DNA of 64,000 nt. Source: Leptoclinus maculatus. Lineage: Eukaryota > Chordata > Actinopteri > Perciformes > Stichaeidae. The notes beneath the pieces are model-generated. The model was not told the DNA's origin. It saw only the letters and a list, made by a program, of their open reading frames with translations, and did no database searches. Location of the stretch: NCBI GenBank assembly GCA_032191485.1, contig JAVDOI010000009.1, positions 25,404,343 to 25,468,342 on the forward strand. The letters are read 5' to 3'. This document shows positions 1 through 17,769 of the stretch, one piece after another. The number at the start of each line of letters is the position of its first letter. Within the stretch, counting starts at the first letter, position 1. Made by a program: the position numbers and the translations under genes.

Positions 1-26
1 AAGTCGAAACTCCTCCCTTACAATCA

Positions 27-104
27 TTTTCGCGGGTTTTGTAGTTTCCGGCGGATCTCATTGGCTGAGAGCTGTGGGCGTTTCAAAAATGTACTTTTTG
101 GCGG
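27..104 (-). promoter_or_regulatory. Candidate E2F/CCAAT promoter at left edge
   Basis: Two E2F-like sites are visible, TTTTCGCGGG at 27-36 and TTTTTGGCGGG near 94-104, with an ATTGG (inverted CCAAT) box at 59-63 between them. This grouping is typical of S-phase gene promoters. The segment lies beyond the 3' end of wipf2. In mammals CDC6, a classic E2F target, follows WIPF2 in the same orientation, so a minus-strand cdc6 starting left of the window would fit. No cdc6 coding sequence is visible, so the gene identity is inferred from synteny alone. Confidence 0.35.
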
Positions 105-1009
105 GTTTACGTGTCTCTCAATGAGTAACACCCACAGTCTCTTCTTCTCTCTCTTAACTGAACTAGAGACATTTAAAATAGAAACAATCAGAGCTTTCAC
201 TGCATGAAACTACACAAAACGAATTCACTTAAAAAAGTAAACAAAAAAAAGATGGAAATTATAAATAACAAAAAATATTTAAGTTTAATTAATAAAAATC
301 GAATAGACTTATTTTTTTCTCCCTGTTAGCTTTACAGTTACATTTACAATTAAGTACATTTAATATACCGAGTACTGTACTTAAGTAAACTTTCGAGGAA
401 CTTGTACTTTACTTTTCCCATTTTCTGGTACTAGATTTTACATTAATAAAAGATATGAACTCATAATAAAATAGCATTACTAAAGATTAAACCAGTGATC
501 ATTAACATAAAGTAGTTCAAACAGTATTACACTGCGTACACATTCACAGTCTAACCTCGTGTGTATTTAATCCTACATCTCTTAAATTACTTGTAAAAAG
601 TGAACTCATATTCATCACTTCACAACTGTTGCTGTGTAAAAAGCCTATAATGAGGTGATAAGTGATCAAATATTTATACATTTGAATGTTTCTATTTTGA
701 GACTGACTTCCAACATTTCCATGTTTCAGTCTGTCAAACAAAAACACTGTAAATTCAAAATGTTTAACTTAACAGTGAAACTAACACTTATGTTAGCACA
801 CCAATCTGAAAACACCATTATTATTATGATATACCAGACAAGTTGTAAGTACACACGTCTAGTGAACGTTTAAATACTTTGACTTCGAGTAAAGGACTAA
901 AATGTTCCTCAAAGGACACAGACTCATTAAAACAGAAACACGCTGCATCAGGTCCCTTTTTCCCATATTTATTTGAAATTATTCCAAATGATAAAAACAT
1001 GGCTGATTA

Positions 1010-2977
1010 ACATGAAATGACCACAGGGTTTATTTTGCTCTTGGAGTGGACAAAGTGAGAGCAGGAGACACCAGCGTGTCGGGTCACCTGTGAGACAAGG
1101 TGAGCAAAACATCCGGGACAGGAAGTGTAGTTCCACTGTTGTGTGATGTCATCACAGTACCCGACAAATGGATTCATATAGAAACAGGATCCCCCAAAAA
1201 ATGTCGTCTCGTTGGCCAAACGTCACACATGCGTTGAGCTCGTTGGCCCTCATTGGTCCGAACATCCAGAGAGAAGAGCTCCAGAGTCACACCAGAGCTC
1301 AGCGACTGAACATTGTTATAATCATTTCTCTTTCCTATATTACAAGCTTTTTACAACATCAAAAATAGATCAACAGCTATGATTACCATATTCCTTAATG
1401 TAAATATACAATATTTATTGCATTTTCAAATAAACTTGTTTTATTTACCTTGTCGTCATCATCTTTACCCCCTAAAAACAAACAAATGAGAAGTACTGGT
1501 ACCGATGAGTGACAACAGATTAGTGTAAGGCAGAGACCAGCAGGGGGCGCTGCAGCACTGAGCGTCTCTTTCTCTTCCTCTGTGTGAATTTGATGGAATT
1601 AGTGTTTTAAAGTAATGAACCTCCATCTGCTTCAACGGTTCTCTGGCACTTATGTGTTCCTCTTTTTTTATTTTATTGTATTTTTTGGTTAGCTGCTAAC
1701 AACTACACTCTGTACAAACTGCTCCTTGCATAGCAATTAAACAACACGTCGTGTTCCTCTGGCCGTTAAAGTCCTTCTGTGGAAACAATAATGAAGTAAA
1801 AAGGGCCACCGGCAGCAAAAGTTAAACGATGGATTCACAACAGAGTTCAGCTTTTAGGTCGACTTCCCCGGACAGGAGGTTGATCAATGATCCCTTATAA
1901 ACACCGTGAAACCTGCAGCTCAACCACACGGTCTCGGTCCAGTAAACAGAGTGATTTAGTGGAACCACAGAGTGTTTGGAGGAAGATGCTCAGAGTGAGT
2001 TTAAACGCATCAGAAACATTAGAGATGAAGCTGATCTCAGCGTCTTCTGTCATCGTAGGTGCATAAACAAGCGTCATGCACAGTGTCTCAGTTCAGCAGT
2101 TAAGCTTCCGTGCAACATGGCCTCAAGATGGAAATATAACCCCCCCCCCCCCCCCCCCCCAAATAAAGGAAAGTAGGGGGGGGGGGGGGGCACAGAAAAC
2201 AAACAGGAAACAGTTCCTCTCCAAATGTAAAAATAAAAATAAACGACGAGGCTTGTCAGAACTTGGCGAGCTTTGCAGTTTGCTTTTTTGGAGAATATGA
2301 AAACATCTCAATTAAATATATATATATATATATAAATATAAATATATATATAAATATATATTTATATATATTTGACTCCACCCAGTTTTGGCACACTTGA
2401 CACAGAGTTGATTCAAACACACCCTCACCTGGCACTCCTGGAATGGCTATTTAAGACAAAATACAACTAAAATAATAAAAAAACAACTGTCATTACGCCC
2501 GCCGCCCCCCCCCCGCCCGCCCACACACACACACACATTCATGGCATCATCAGTTTTGTTGGAATTCATCTGCTGAAAATATAGATAAAAAAAAAAAAAA
2601 AAAAAACACACAAGTTTCCGCGAAATTAATGCCAACACCAAAATACAAAAAATCAACCGTTATTGAGAATGATGAAAGTCACCGTTATAATCATGATTAT
2701 GGATTAAGAATAAAAAGAAGGAATGCACAGAGCTGGAGTTTGGTCCTGATATGTTTAGTGTCGAACAGAAGCCTCTGAAAGTGATCGAGAGTCGAGTCAA
2801 ACCTGCTGAGGTGTCGTGTTTACGGTGTGCTTCCAGCTGGTGGTTTTAGTGTTAGTGTGCGTTGTAGTGTTGTGTGATTAGAGTGCTTCGATACCACTCT
2901 CTCTCTCTCTCTCTCCTTCTCTCCATCTCTCTCCACGGAGTCGGCTGACAGAGTTAAAGTCCTGAGCTGAGGTCCGT
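1010..2977 (-). other. wipf2: wipf2 3' untranslated region (probable)
   Basis: This is the stretch downstream of the wipf2 stop codon, read on the minus strand. A TTTATT at 1029-1034 on the plus strand reads AATAAA on the transcript and is a possible polyadenylation signal; others occur near 1430, so the true end is uncertain. It holds a C21/G15 pair of homopolymers (2140-2190), an AT-rich tract near 2317-2372 and a poly-A near 2588-2606. I see no coding sequence in it. Confidence 0.45.
2140..2190. repeat. Poly-C then poly-G pair with 15-nt spacer
   Basis: A run of 21 C (2140-2160) is followed by a 15-nt A-rich spacer (2161-2175) and a run of 15 G (2176-2190). The arms are complementary, so the tract could fold as a G:C hairpin, or as a G-quadruplex with an i-motif. 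It lies in the inferred wipf2 3'UTR. Confidence 0.9.
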
Positions 2978-9967
<6,990 letters not shown>

Positions 9968-10062
9968 CCTGTCTTTCTGTTGGCACCTCTCTGCGTGGGG
10001 TGGTGGGGGGGGGTGAGGACCGGTGACGTCACCGCCTCAGCTGGGACGACACGCGCGGACTC
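9968..10062 (-). other. wipf2: wipf2 5'UTR segment of first coding exon
   Basis: An acceptor (TTTTGCAG) ends at 10063 on the minus strand, so about 95 nt of 5'UTR precede the ATG at 9967-9965. The ATG was chosen because it opens the conserved MP-polyproline N-terminus of WIP proteins; the frame upstream does not continue that similarity. Confidence 0.6.
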
Positions 10063-13000
10063 CTGCAAAACAACCAGACACGTTAAAATCAGTTAAAAGC
10101 TCAAAAAACGATGATTCAAACACCGAGTACATCGGCAAATAAACACTCTGTAATCTCCAATACCAAGATCTGTCACACGCACAAAGAAAACTACATGTTA
10201 ATGTGCATATAGTTAATCGTCTTCTTGCTTTCTTGAGGTTTTCATTAAGGTTATTTTCTAGGATGTTTCAGTAATGAACGGAGCCAATAATAAAAATAGC
10301 AACTGTGGTTGGAAACAAAACAACCACAGTGTGAAACGTCTTTCCCAGAGGAGGAAACGCTTCTCTGCACACTAGCAGGTTTCTAAAGTGGTTCTCCACA
10401 CAGCTGCAGCTCGGTGACATAATGAGGCTTATATACTAGATATACGAGTCGATGTGGTTACGCCTCATTGGCTCACGACTAGATACCGTCTAGCAACGGG
10501 ATCCCACCAGATCCCGCTCCTCTGGTGAGTACAGCATCTTAAATACACAAGCAGCCTTGGTTTCTAACATGTTTATCTCCAGGCTAACATCTGTCCACAG
10601 ACAGAATAAAGCTTAGTTTATACAGCGTTCATACTGTTCATTGCATTATTCTCCGAAACACCAGAGGGCGTACAAACAAAATGAACTGTGAAGAAGCAGA
10701 AAGACAACGTCTGTAAATACTCAAAACGCATAAACCAACCTCCACAATGCTGAGGAGGGATTGTAATCATCTGTGAACTCATATCTCATAGACTACTTTG
10801 ATGTAACAAGTCAAGTATTCTATGAATAATAAAGAAACGTAGGTTGAATATCCTGTAAACTATTTCATTTGGCTGCATAAAATAAACTCAAATTGTAAAA
10901 TGTAATGTTATATAAGACGTCCAGTTTCTAAAGCATCTAAAAACGAATAATCCCGACATGTAAATAGACACACACGTGCACGAGGCTCGTGACTGAAACG
11001 TCCACTGTAAAGACAAAAACATGAGATGTTTGGAGCGATGAGACTGAAACCTTCCACACATGAATAAATGAAACAAACAGAAATGTCATATTTACATCGT
11101 GGTTTTTAACTGAAGCTCTTTTAAATGGCTTCATCTCGTTGCATCCTCTTCTTCTGCATTGGTGCAATGACACCTAACTGGAGGAGACACAAATCTTCCC
11201 CTTTCAAAAACTAAATCCTCACCAGGTCCAATAAGTACAACAGTGTACTTCATCGTACTTTAAGCTTTGCTAAAGTAGAGTTCAGCGTCGTCTCTACTCA
11301 CCAGCACACGAATGCCTTTGAATTTAATGTTTTTTGGGGTTGTTCATCTCAGTCTGCTCCATTATTGCCTTCAGTAACAAGGACTCAGTGGACAGAAGCC
11401 GCTGTATTGTAAAGGCAGTGAGTGAAAGTGCTCTATTGTGTAGCGAACAATGTTAAAGTGCTTTCTGTGGAGTCTAGCCCTCAGTCTGTGCCCAGGATGA
11501 TGCACAGGACTTGTGACGGGACGAATACGAAACATGGCTCACGTGAGAGGAAACGATCGGTCAGAAGAGACACTAGAAGCAGCGCCTCGCGGCTTCAGGA
11601 GAATAAACTCAACCCATCAGAAGAGCAGAGCCCCGAGCAGGTAAAACAATATGACATCACCAGGATTAGTTGCCAGATTACGCTGCATACTCGAACGCTA
11701 CGTTAAAAATGAAAACAGGACGACGAGGATGGACGGAAACAAATGTTTGTTCCCAATGTGCTCTCGAGAAAGGACATTCTTGGGAGAGGGAAGCAGTTTC
11801 TGAAACAGCTCCTGGGAAACATCGGTGGAGTGTGGAGAGAAGACGAGCGCTTTAAACCCGTTTAAACACCATCAGAGACTCTAGGACGGTCGTTATCTCC
11901 ACAACTATCGGACGGATTGCCTTGACATTTGGTAGAGAAATTCATGAACCTGCGAGGATGAATCCTACCGACGTCGGTATCCTCTTTGCCTTGGTGGAAT
12001 GTATTTAGGTGATGTTCGGTCTTTTACAGTGGCAGAGTTTTTCAGAAAGGCTTTGTACTGTAAATGTACTATGTTGGTCTATTGTGTAAACACACACCTG
12101 TCCCTCAACCTTTCTTCTGTGTTTTAAAAGTGTTTTTCTTTCTTTCTTCTTTGTGTAAAGCCCCTTGAGGCAAGTTTGTGATTTCTAATACGGGGCTAAG
12201 TAAATAAAATTGACTTGATTGTGAGCAGAGAAAGCAGAGCTTTAAGAAATAGTATTAAGAGATCTCTTCCTAAAGCGGGGGTTCAAATCCACAGCCATCC
12301 TTCCAAAGTTTAGCTGACGTTCACAAAGAGGCTTTAAAAGTCTCATTTAGACAAATCAAGAAGGTTTCTCTTACAAATGTACAGCATTTCAGTATCAAGG
12401 TGAAAAACACCAGAAAAAGACAAACTTTGGAAGAGAAACCCGCTTTGATTTGTCAAACCCAGACTGCTGAAACTCTGCGTTAGCTTTGGCTGAAACTGTT
12501 GATATAGTTTCACATAGAAAGAGCGAGAACCCCGTCGTCTCCATTGAACAGCTGCTGTCTTCACTGGCTTTCCATCCGACATCAAAAATAATTTCAGATT
12601 GCTGTAACAGAAGCTCAGTTTTAGTCTCTTTTGGCGTACGAGGATCGTGGTTATACTCAGAATGCTTTAATATGATGAAGTTGTTTCTCATTTTCACTTC
12701 TGTAAAAGTCGCTTCTCTTATGGAGCACATGGACGAGAAGGTAAAGACAACCTGTTGCTGACTTTATATGAACTCAAAGCAAAAACTACTGAAACGAATG
12801 CTTGTCCATATGATAAACCTGAAACGCCTGAAACTACTCTAAATGTTTCAACACAGCGATTGAGGTCACTGGATCTCCCCAAACCAGTTAGCTGTCTGGG
12901 CCCATTGTTGGCTCACGCAGGCACCACCCTCCACTGCTGCTGAGTGTTGAGGCAGGTTTTCACTGAGGGAAACCAAAGGAATCTCACCGAGCAAGCTCGC

Positions 13001-13065
13001 CAGTCAGTCAGTGACGTGGTTTAAACAGAAAGGTACAGAGACAGAAACTGAGGATGGGGGGTTAT

Positions 13066-13408
13066 CTCTCTGGAGGTCTGCTGAGTGTACAAGAACTGAA
13101 GCCACAAAGACTAGTATCAAAACCAGGCGGCAACCTCCTTTAAACCTGCATTCTCTCTAATGACCACCAGGGGGCGACTCCTCTGGTTCTATAGAAGTCT
13201 ATGAGAAAATGACTCTACTTCTCTCTTGATTTATTACCTCAGTAAACATTGTAAACATGAGTTTATGGTCTCAATCTCTAGTTCCAAGTCTTCTTCAATA
13301 CAGCATGATGTTCATTTAGTAAATTATGGTCCATTTAGAGTCAAATAGACCATAAAGCAGGGTATGCTTTAGGGCGGGGCTACTGTGATTGACAGGTCAC
13401 CAACAGTG
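13066..13408. repeat. Dispersed fish repeat, copy 1
   Basis: Related copies occur at 14711-15010 and 54329-54575 in the same orientation. They share ACCAGGGGGCGACTCCTCTG, TTATTACCTCAGTAAACATT and ATACAGCATGATGTTCATTT, and copies 1 and 3 continue into GGGCGGGGCTACTGTGATT. No open frame or terminal inverted repeat was found, so it is most likely a SINE or a short non-autonomous element. Confidence 0.8.
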
Positions 13409-14710
13409 TTGTCCGGTCTGGGAGGAGTTCGTGTTTTCATCTTCATAGTGTGTTTTCAGTTCATGAAAAGTTTTTGTAACATTGTAGTCACCTAAAAATT
13501 TCTTATTCGGATGTACTTAGCTCCTCCCTCTTGTGTCACTTCTGATAAAAATAAAAAAAACAAGATGGCGACGGCCAAAAACCAAGATGGCAACGGTGGA
13601 AATCCAAACTTCAAAACTGTCGTCCACAACCCAATGGGTGACGTCACGAGCATATTCCACTAATAATCAGAATAAGTATACAATCACTACTCACACAACG
13701 ACGTCACTCATTTTGATATTGAGATGCATAAACTTATAAAACATAATATCATGCTTTAGATTACTTTCTGGCCTTTCTGGTATTTAATCACTCTGTTAAA
13801 GTAGAGCTGCAACATTTAGTTGATTAACTGCTTAATCCATCAGCAGCAGACATTTCATCTGATGGGAATGTTCCATTACAACCACATCTCACAGCCTAGA
13901 ATGATTCATGGTTATTAAACATAGTGGCTTGTTGCTGAAGACATTACGGTCTATATTTGAAATATCTTCACTCTTTCATTCTGAATTACAGCTGATGCCG
14001 AACAAAAAACATTCCTCTTTATGCTGACTCAAGCATTTAGCAAAAAACCTTAATAGATGTAAGAATTATTGAAAGTCTTAAAGGGATAAAAAAAGAACTA
14101 AATAAGTCTCTAAACACAGAACCTTTGGAGTTAAGTTTGTCCTCCTTTGACTTCTGTCCTGAAGTAACTGTCAGAGGACAATCTTTAAATAAAGCTTTAC
14201 TTCAGTGCACCAACAGTCCAAGACCCAAAAGATCCTCACTTTAGTTTAAAAGAAAACAAAAAAGTAGAAAAAGAAACCAGCGAATCTGTGGCCTTTTTGC
14301 TTGAAAACAACTTAAACTATTAATTTAAAATTGTCTTAAAGGGCTTAAGCTCCAATGAGAAACCTTGAGTTAGTGACTTTAAGCGGGTAAAATAAAATGG
14401 AAATGTTCGGCTTCGGATAAAAATATAACTCAGATACTGAACTATTGCAATTAGTCAAAAGCAGAACATGTTTTCCCACCAAAGGAACCAACGATGTGAG
14501 ATCAGACACGAAGATTTACTATTAACAGACTTCAATTTCACCAAATATGGTATTGAGGTATTGATACCAAAATTAAAGTATTGTATTGATTGAAAAGTTC
14601 TACATGATAACCAACATTTTGGCACCACTACATGTGTGAAGTCTCTCGTCACAATGTAAAACATTTCTTAAAGAAAACTCTACATAAGAGTCTAGGGGGG
14701 GAAATGAATT

Positions 14711-15010
14711 GTCTGGAGGTCTGTTGAGTGGATAAGAACTGAAGCCACGAAGAGACTAGTTTCAAAACCAGGTGGCAACCTCCTTTAAACCTGCATTCTC
14801 TCTACTGACCATCAGGGGGCGACTCCTCTGGTTCTATAGAAGTCTATGAGAAAATGACTACTTCTCTCTTGATTTATTACCTTAGTAAACATTGTAAACA
14901 TGAGTTTATGGTCTCAATCTCTAGTTTCAAGTCTTCTTCAATACAGCATGATGTTCATTTAGTAAATTATGGTCCATTTACAGTCAAACAGACAATAGAG
15001 CAGAGTATGC
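14711..15010. repeat. Dispersed fish repeat, copy 2
   Basis: Second copy of the family also found at 13066-13408 and 54329-54575. It begins with the same GTTGAGTG...AAGAACTGAAGCCAC stretch as copy 1 and ends earlier, lacking the GC-rich GGGCGGGGCTACTG terminus. Confidence 0.8.
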
Positions 15011-16124
15011 TTGACCTTTGACTCCTATAATCTGAATAAATCTTTCCATTCAAGATCTAAGTGAAGTGGTCCATAAGTAGGTCAAGATTGCTGATGTCTG
15101 GTCTCCATTCAGCTGTCCACCCAAACAGACATTTAAAGGAAAGAAGAAGTCTACTCACATCAATAGTGAGACGCTGCACAGGGAAATACAACCAAGGAAA
15201 GGAGGTGGGGGGGGGGGGGGGGGAGGAAGTAGGATGCTTTTGTGGTCAAGGAAACACACAGAGCTAAAGGCCCGCGGCTCTGTGTGTGTGTTTTTAGGCC
15301 TTTTAAAGCACTGACAGCTCAAGTAAAGCAATAACACCGCCTGGTTTTGTGCTCATACACTTCCAGGACAAATATACCCTTCGGGGAAATTGTTTAAGAG
15401 GGGAACACGAATGTACTCATCCAATTATTAAGCCATAAATCATAAATGTTGTTGGACAAATTCAAGAGTTCCCTGCGACAAATTTAATTTGAATTAAGTG
15501 AGGTTTTTAATGCAGGATTTGTTTTACTTATTGTGGAGTATTTTCCCTGTGTGGTATTAGTACTTGTACTTAAGTAAATGACTTAGAACATAAAGCTCAG
15601 TAAAACAGGATTTATCAGGCCTGGGCAGGTAGTTTAGCCGCGCCCAGGTGAGTGAAGAAATACACCTGGCACGAGCATAAACTTAGCATAAAGTGGAGTT
15701 AGCTTCAAACATCCTGATAATGTACTCACAGAAGAAGAAGAAGAAGAAGTGGTGCTTTGATAATCTCGTCCTCCAAAAACAACATGAATGGAAAAGTTCC
15801 GTTGAGTGCGAATCCGTTGTCGAGTGAAGTTTGACAAAAATATTATTATGTAACTTAACGCCACCAAAAAAACAACACCACTCACAGGTTAGCCGGCTAA
15901 CGTTAGCATTAGCTCAGGCTAGCAGCGTAGCTAGCCGCAGTTAGCTCGTAGCTAGCCGCAGTTAGCTCGTTAGCATCGATCTGTTTACTTTCTCCAGCTG
16001 TCAGTGTGTCAGCGCAGTCCGGCTGCCTGTGTGACTTCTGTCGGTAAATACTTATTTTGAGACAACGAAGCGTTAAAGGAAGTCACTTTTTAACTGTTTC
16101 ACAGGTAGCTACGGACAACTTTAC

Positions 16125-16240
16125 CCGCACTCCTGACCGGCTGCGACCAGCAGAGCCATTACTCCGCCGTTGACACCGTTTTATTATCGGTCCTGTTCTC
16201 GGAAACCCGGAAACGGGCCGACCGATACAAAATGGAGGCA
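16125..16240 (-). other. wipf2: Candidate non-coding first exon/promoter of wipf2
   Basis: This is a GC-richer island (about 16.1-16.26 kb) upstream of the wipf2 intron. On the minus strand it ends with a good donor (GTGCGG followed by GTAAAG, exon end 16125). No coding frame fits. It is the only CpG-containing segment between the first coding exon and mrpl21, so it is the best candidate transcription start for wipf2. This is inference without transcript support. Confidence 0.33.
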
Positions 16241-16307
16241 AGAGCTGCGCTGCGTTCATGGGCTGTCGGAAATTGCACTCTCCACAATCATACGCATTCA
16301 TGGAATC

Positions 16308-16620
16308 TAGACAGACAGACAGACAGACAGATACTTTAATAATCCCATAAGGGGACATTTGTTCGATACAGCAGCATTATGATACAGTTAAGCAATCAAA
16401 GTAACAAAGAAAAAATATTGAGTATAAAAATGCACCATATATACAATTAAATATAGTAATATTAAATTAACTAACTAAACAGTAATAATTTGACTCTGGC
16501 TCTCACGTTGCTCTCAACGTACAAACATAGAATATACAAATAAACAAGAAACATATAAAAACAAGGACATTAAAGACAACAAAGTAGAACAGCGAAACTA
16601 AGCATAAACATTTAACATAC
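16308..16620. repeat. GACA microsatellite and LINE-3'-end-like repeat
   Basis: A (GACA)n run (about 16308-16331) leads into sequence resembling the 3' ends of fish LINEs (ACTTTAATAATCCCATAAGG). The part at about 16540-16615 matches 23895-23965 closely (AACAAGGACATTAAAGACAA). It is therefore a dispersed repeat rather than part of a gene. Confidence 0.6.
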
Positions 16621-16631
16621 AATACAATATT

Positions 16632-16890
16632 TACCAATATCTACCTCTGAGATGTAGTACAGTAAAAAGTACAATATCTACCTCTGAGATGTAGTACAGT
16701 AAAAAGTACAACATCTACATCTGAGATGTAGTACAGTAAAAAGTACAACATCTACCTCTGAGATGTAGTACAGTAAAAAGTACAATATCTACCTCTGAGA
16801 TGTAGTACATTAAAAAGTACAATATCTACCTCTGAGATGTAATCAAGTAAAAAGTACAATATTTATCTCTGAGATGTAGTGGAGTTGTAG
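16632..16890. repeat. 37-bp tandem repeat, about six to seven copies
   Basis: A unit of about 37 bp, built on CTACCTCTGAGATGTAGTAC followed by AGTAAAAAGTACAAT, repeats head to tail. The last copies diverge. The unit resembles the dispersed CATCTCAGAGG / AGTAAAAGTAC repeat seen near 18.2, 18.5, 21.9, 32.6 and 47.7 kb, so it looks like a locally amplified piece of that element. Confidence 0.85.
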
Positions 16891-17009
16891 ATACAATACA
16901 GTTGTACATAAAATTGAAATACTCAAGTACCTCGAATTTGTACTCAGGTACAGTACTTGTAGTTAAGGGTGTTTTTGAAAGCAGAAAAAGTCAGGTGATT
17001 CAGTAGTGA

Positions 17010-17047
17010 CGCATGCGCAAAATACCGTGTCAAGTCACGCATGCGCG
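17010..17047 (+). promoter_or_regulatory. mrpl21: Paired NRF-1-like sites upstream of mrpl21
   Basis: CGCATGCGCA (17010-17019) and CGCATGCGCG (17038-17047) are two matches to the palindromic core of NRF-1, a standard activator of nuclear genes for mitochondrial proteins. They end about 30 bp before the mrpl21 start codon. The transcription start is probably close by. Confidence 0.65.
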
Positions 17048-17078
17048 GTGCGACGTAGTACAGCATTTCCTGTCAAAG

Positions 17079-17645
17079 ATGTCGCTGTCCAGAGGAGCGG
17101 TGTTGTGGAGGACATGCTCCAGGTTGTTACCGAGACACTCTGTCCGAACACAGAGCTCCGAGGCCCGGGACCTGATGCCCCGGACCTCCCTGTCTAGTCC
17201 TCCGTGGCCGGAGCAGATGAGCCCGGTCCCGGAGGAGGAGGAGCGGAACCGACACGCCGCGGTGGTGAGCACCGTGAACCAGCGGATCGACCGGCGGGAC
17301 TTCGGCCGCCTGTTCGCCGTGGTGCACTTCGCCGGCCGCCAGTGGAAGGTCACCGACGAGGACCTGATCCTGATCGAGAACCACATCGAGGCGGAGTGCG
17401 GAGAGCGGATCCGCATGGAGAAGGTGCTGCTGTGCGGCGCGGAGGACTTCACCCTGATGGGCAGGCCCCTGCTCGGGAAGGACCTGGTCCGGGTCGAGGC
17501 CACCGTGATCGAGAAGACCGAGTCCTGGCCCAAAGTCCACATGACGTTCTGGAAGAGACACCGGTTCCAGCGCAAGAGGATCATCATCCAGCCTCAGACG
17601 GTGCTGAGGATCAACAGCATCGAGCTGGCCCCCAGACTCACATGA
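17079..17645 (+). CDS. mrpl21: Mitochondrial ribosomal protein L21 (bL21m)
   Basis: Protein of the large mitochondrial ribosomal subunit, imported into the matrix. 188 residues (human about 205) in one uninterrupted frame. The start at 17079 opens an Arg/Ser-rich, acid-poor presequence (MSLSRGAVLWRTCSRLLPRH). A longer in-frame start at 17013 lies inside the promoter-like sites and was not chosen. The L21 domain spans about residues 78-188, with FAVVHFAGRQWKVTDEDLI, a central KVLLCGAEDFTLMGRP segment and the basic WKRHRFQRKR tail that contacts rRNA. AATAAA lies at 17759-17764. Mammalian MRPL21 has several introns; this copy has none and is much more GC-rich than its surroundings, which suggests a retrocopy or intron loss. 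The intact frame and NRF-1-like sites indicate it is functional. Confidence 0.92.
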   Translation: MSLSRGAVLWRTCSRLLPRHSVRTQSSEARDLMPRTSLSSPPWPEQMSPVPEEEERNRHAAVVSTVNQRIDRRDFGRLFAVVHFAGRQWKVTDEDLILIENHIEAECGERIRMEKVLLCGAEDFTLMGRPLLGKDLVRVEATVIEKTESWPKVHMTFWKRHRFQRKRIIIQPQTVLRINSIELAPRLT

Positions 17646-17769
17646 AGAAGAAGAAGAGTGGACTACTTCACACAGACTGTTTGTTTTCAGTCAGTAAACA
17701 AACTGTTCATGAGTCGCTTTAATGCTGCAACAAAGTGACTCTTTGGGTTAAAAAGTGTAAATAAAGCTT

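Larger units (their letters stand above)
10063..16124 (-). other. wipf2: Probable first intron of wipf2
   Basis: There is no gene-like coding sequence between the 5'UTR acceptor at 10063 and the candidate first exon at 16125. The stretch contains two copies of a dispersed ~300-bp repeat (13066-13408 and 14711-15010), a poly-G run near 15207-15223, a short GAA run near 15731-15749, and palindrome-rich GCTAGC/TTAGC sequence at 15890-15980. The remainder is AT-rich unique-looking sequence. Confidence 0.5.

Noticed and set aside
12278..12300. GGTTCAAATCC resembling a tRNA/SINE B box
   Set aside because: No matching A box or cloverleaf could be built around it; a single B-box-like word is weak evidence.
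17030..17722. Long frames overlapping mrpl21 in other frames and strand
   Set aside because: Shadows caused by the GC-rich composition of the mrpl21 exon.
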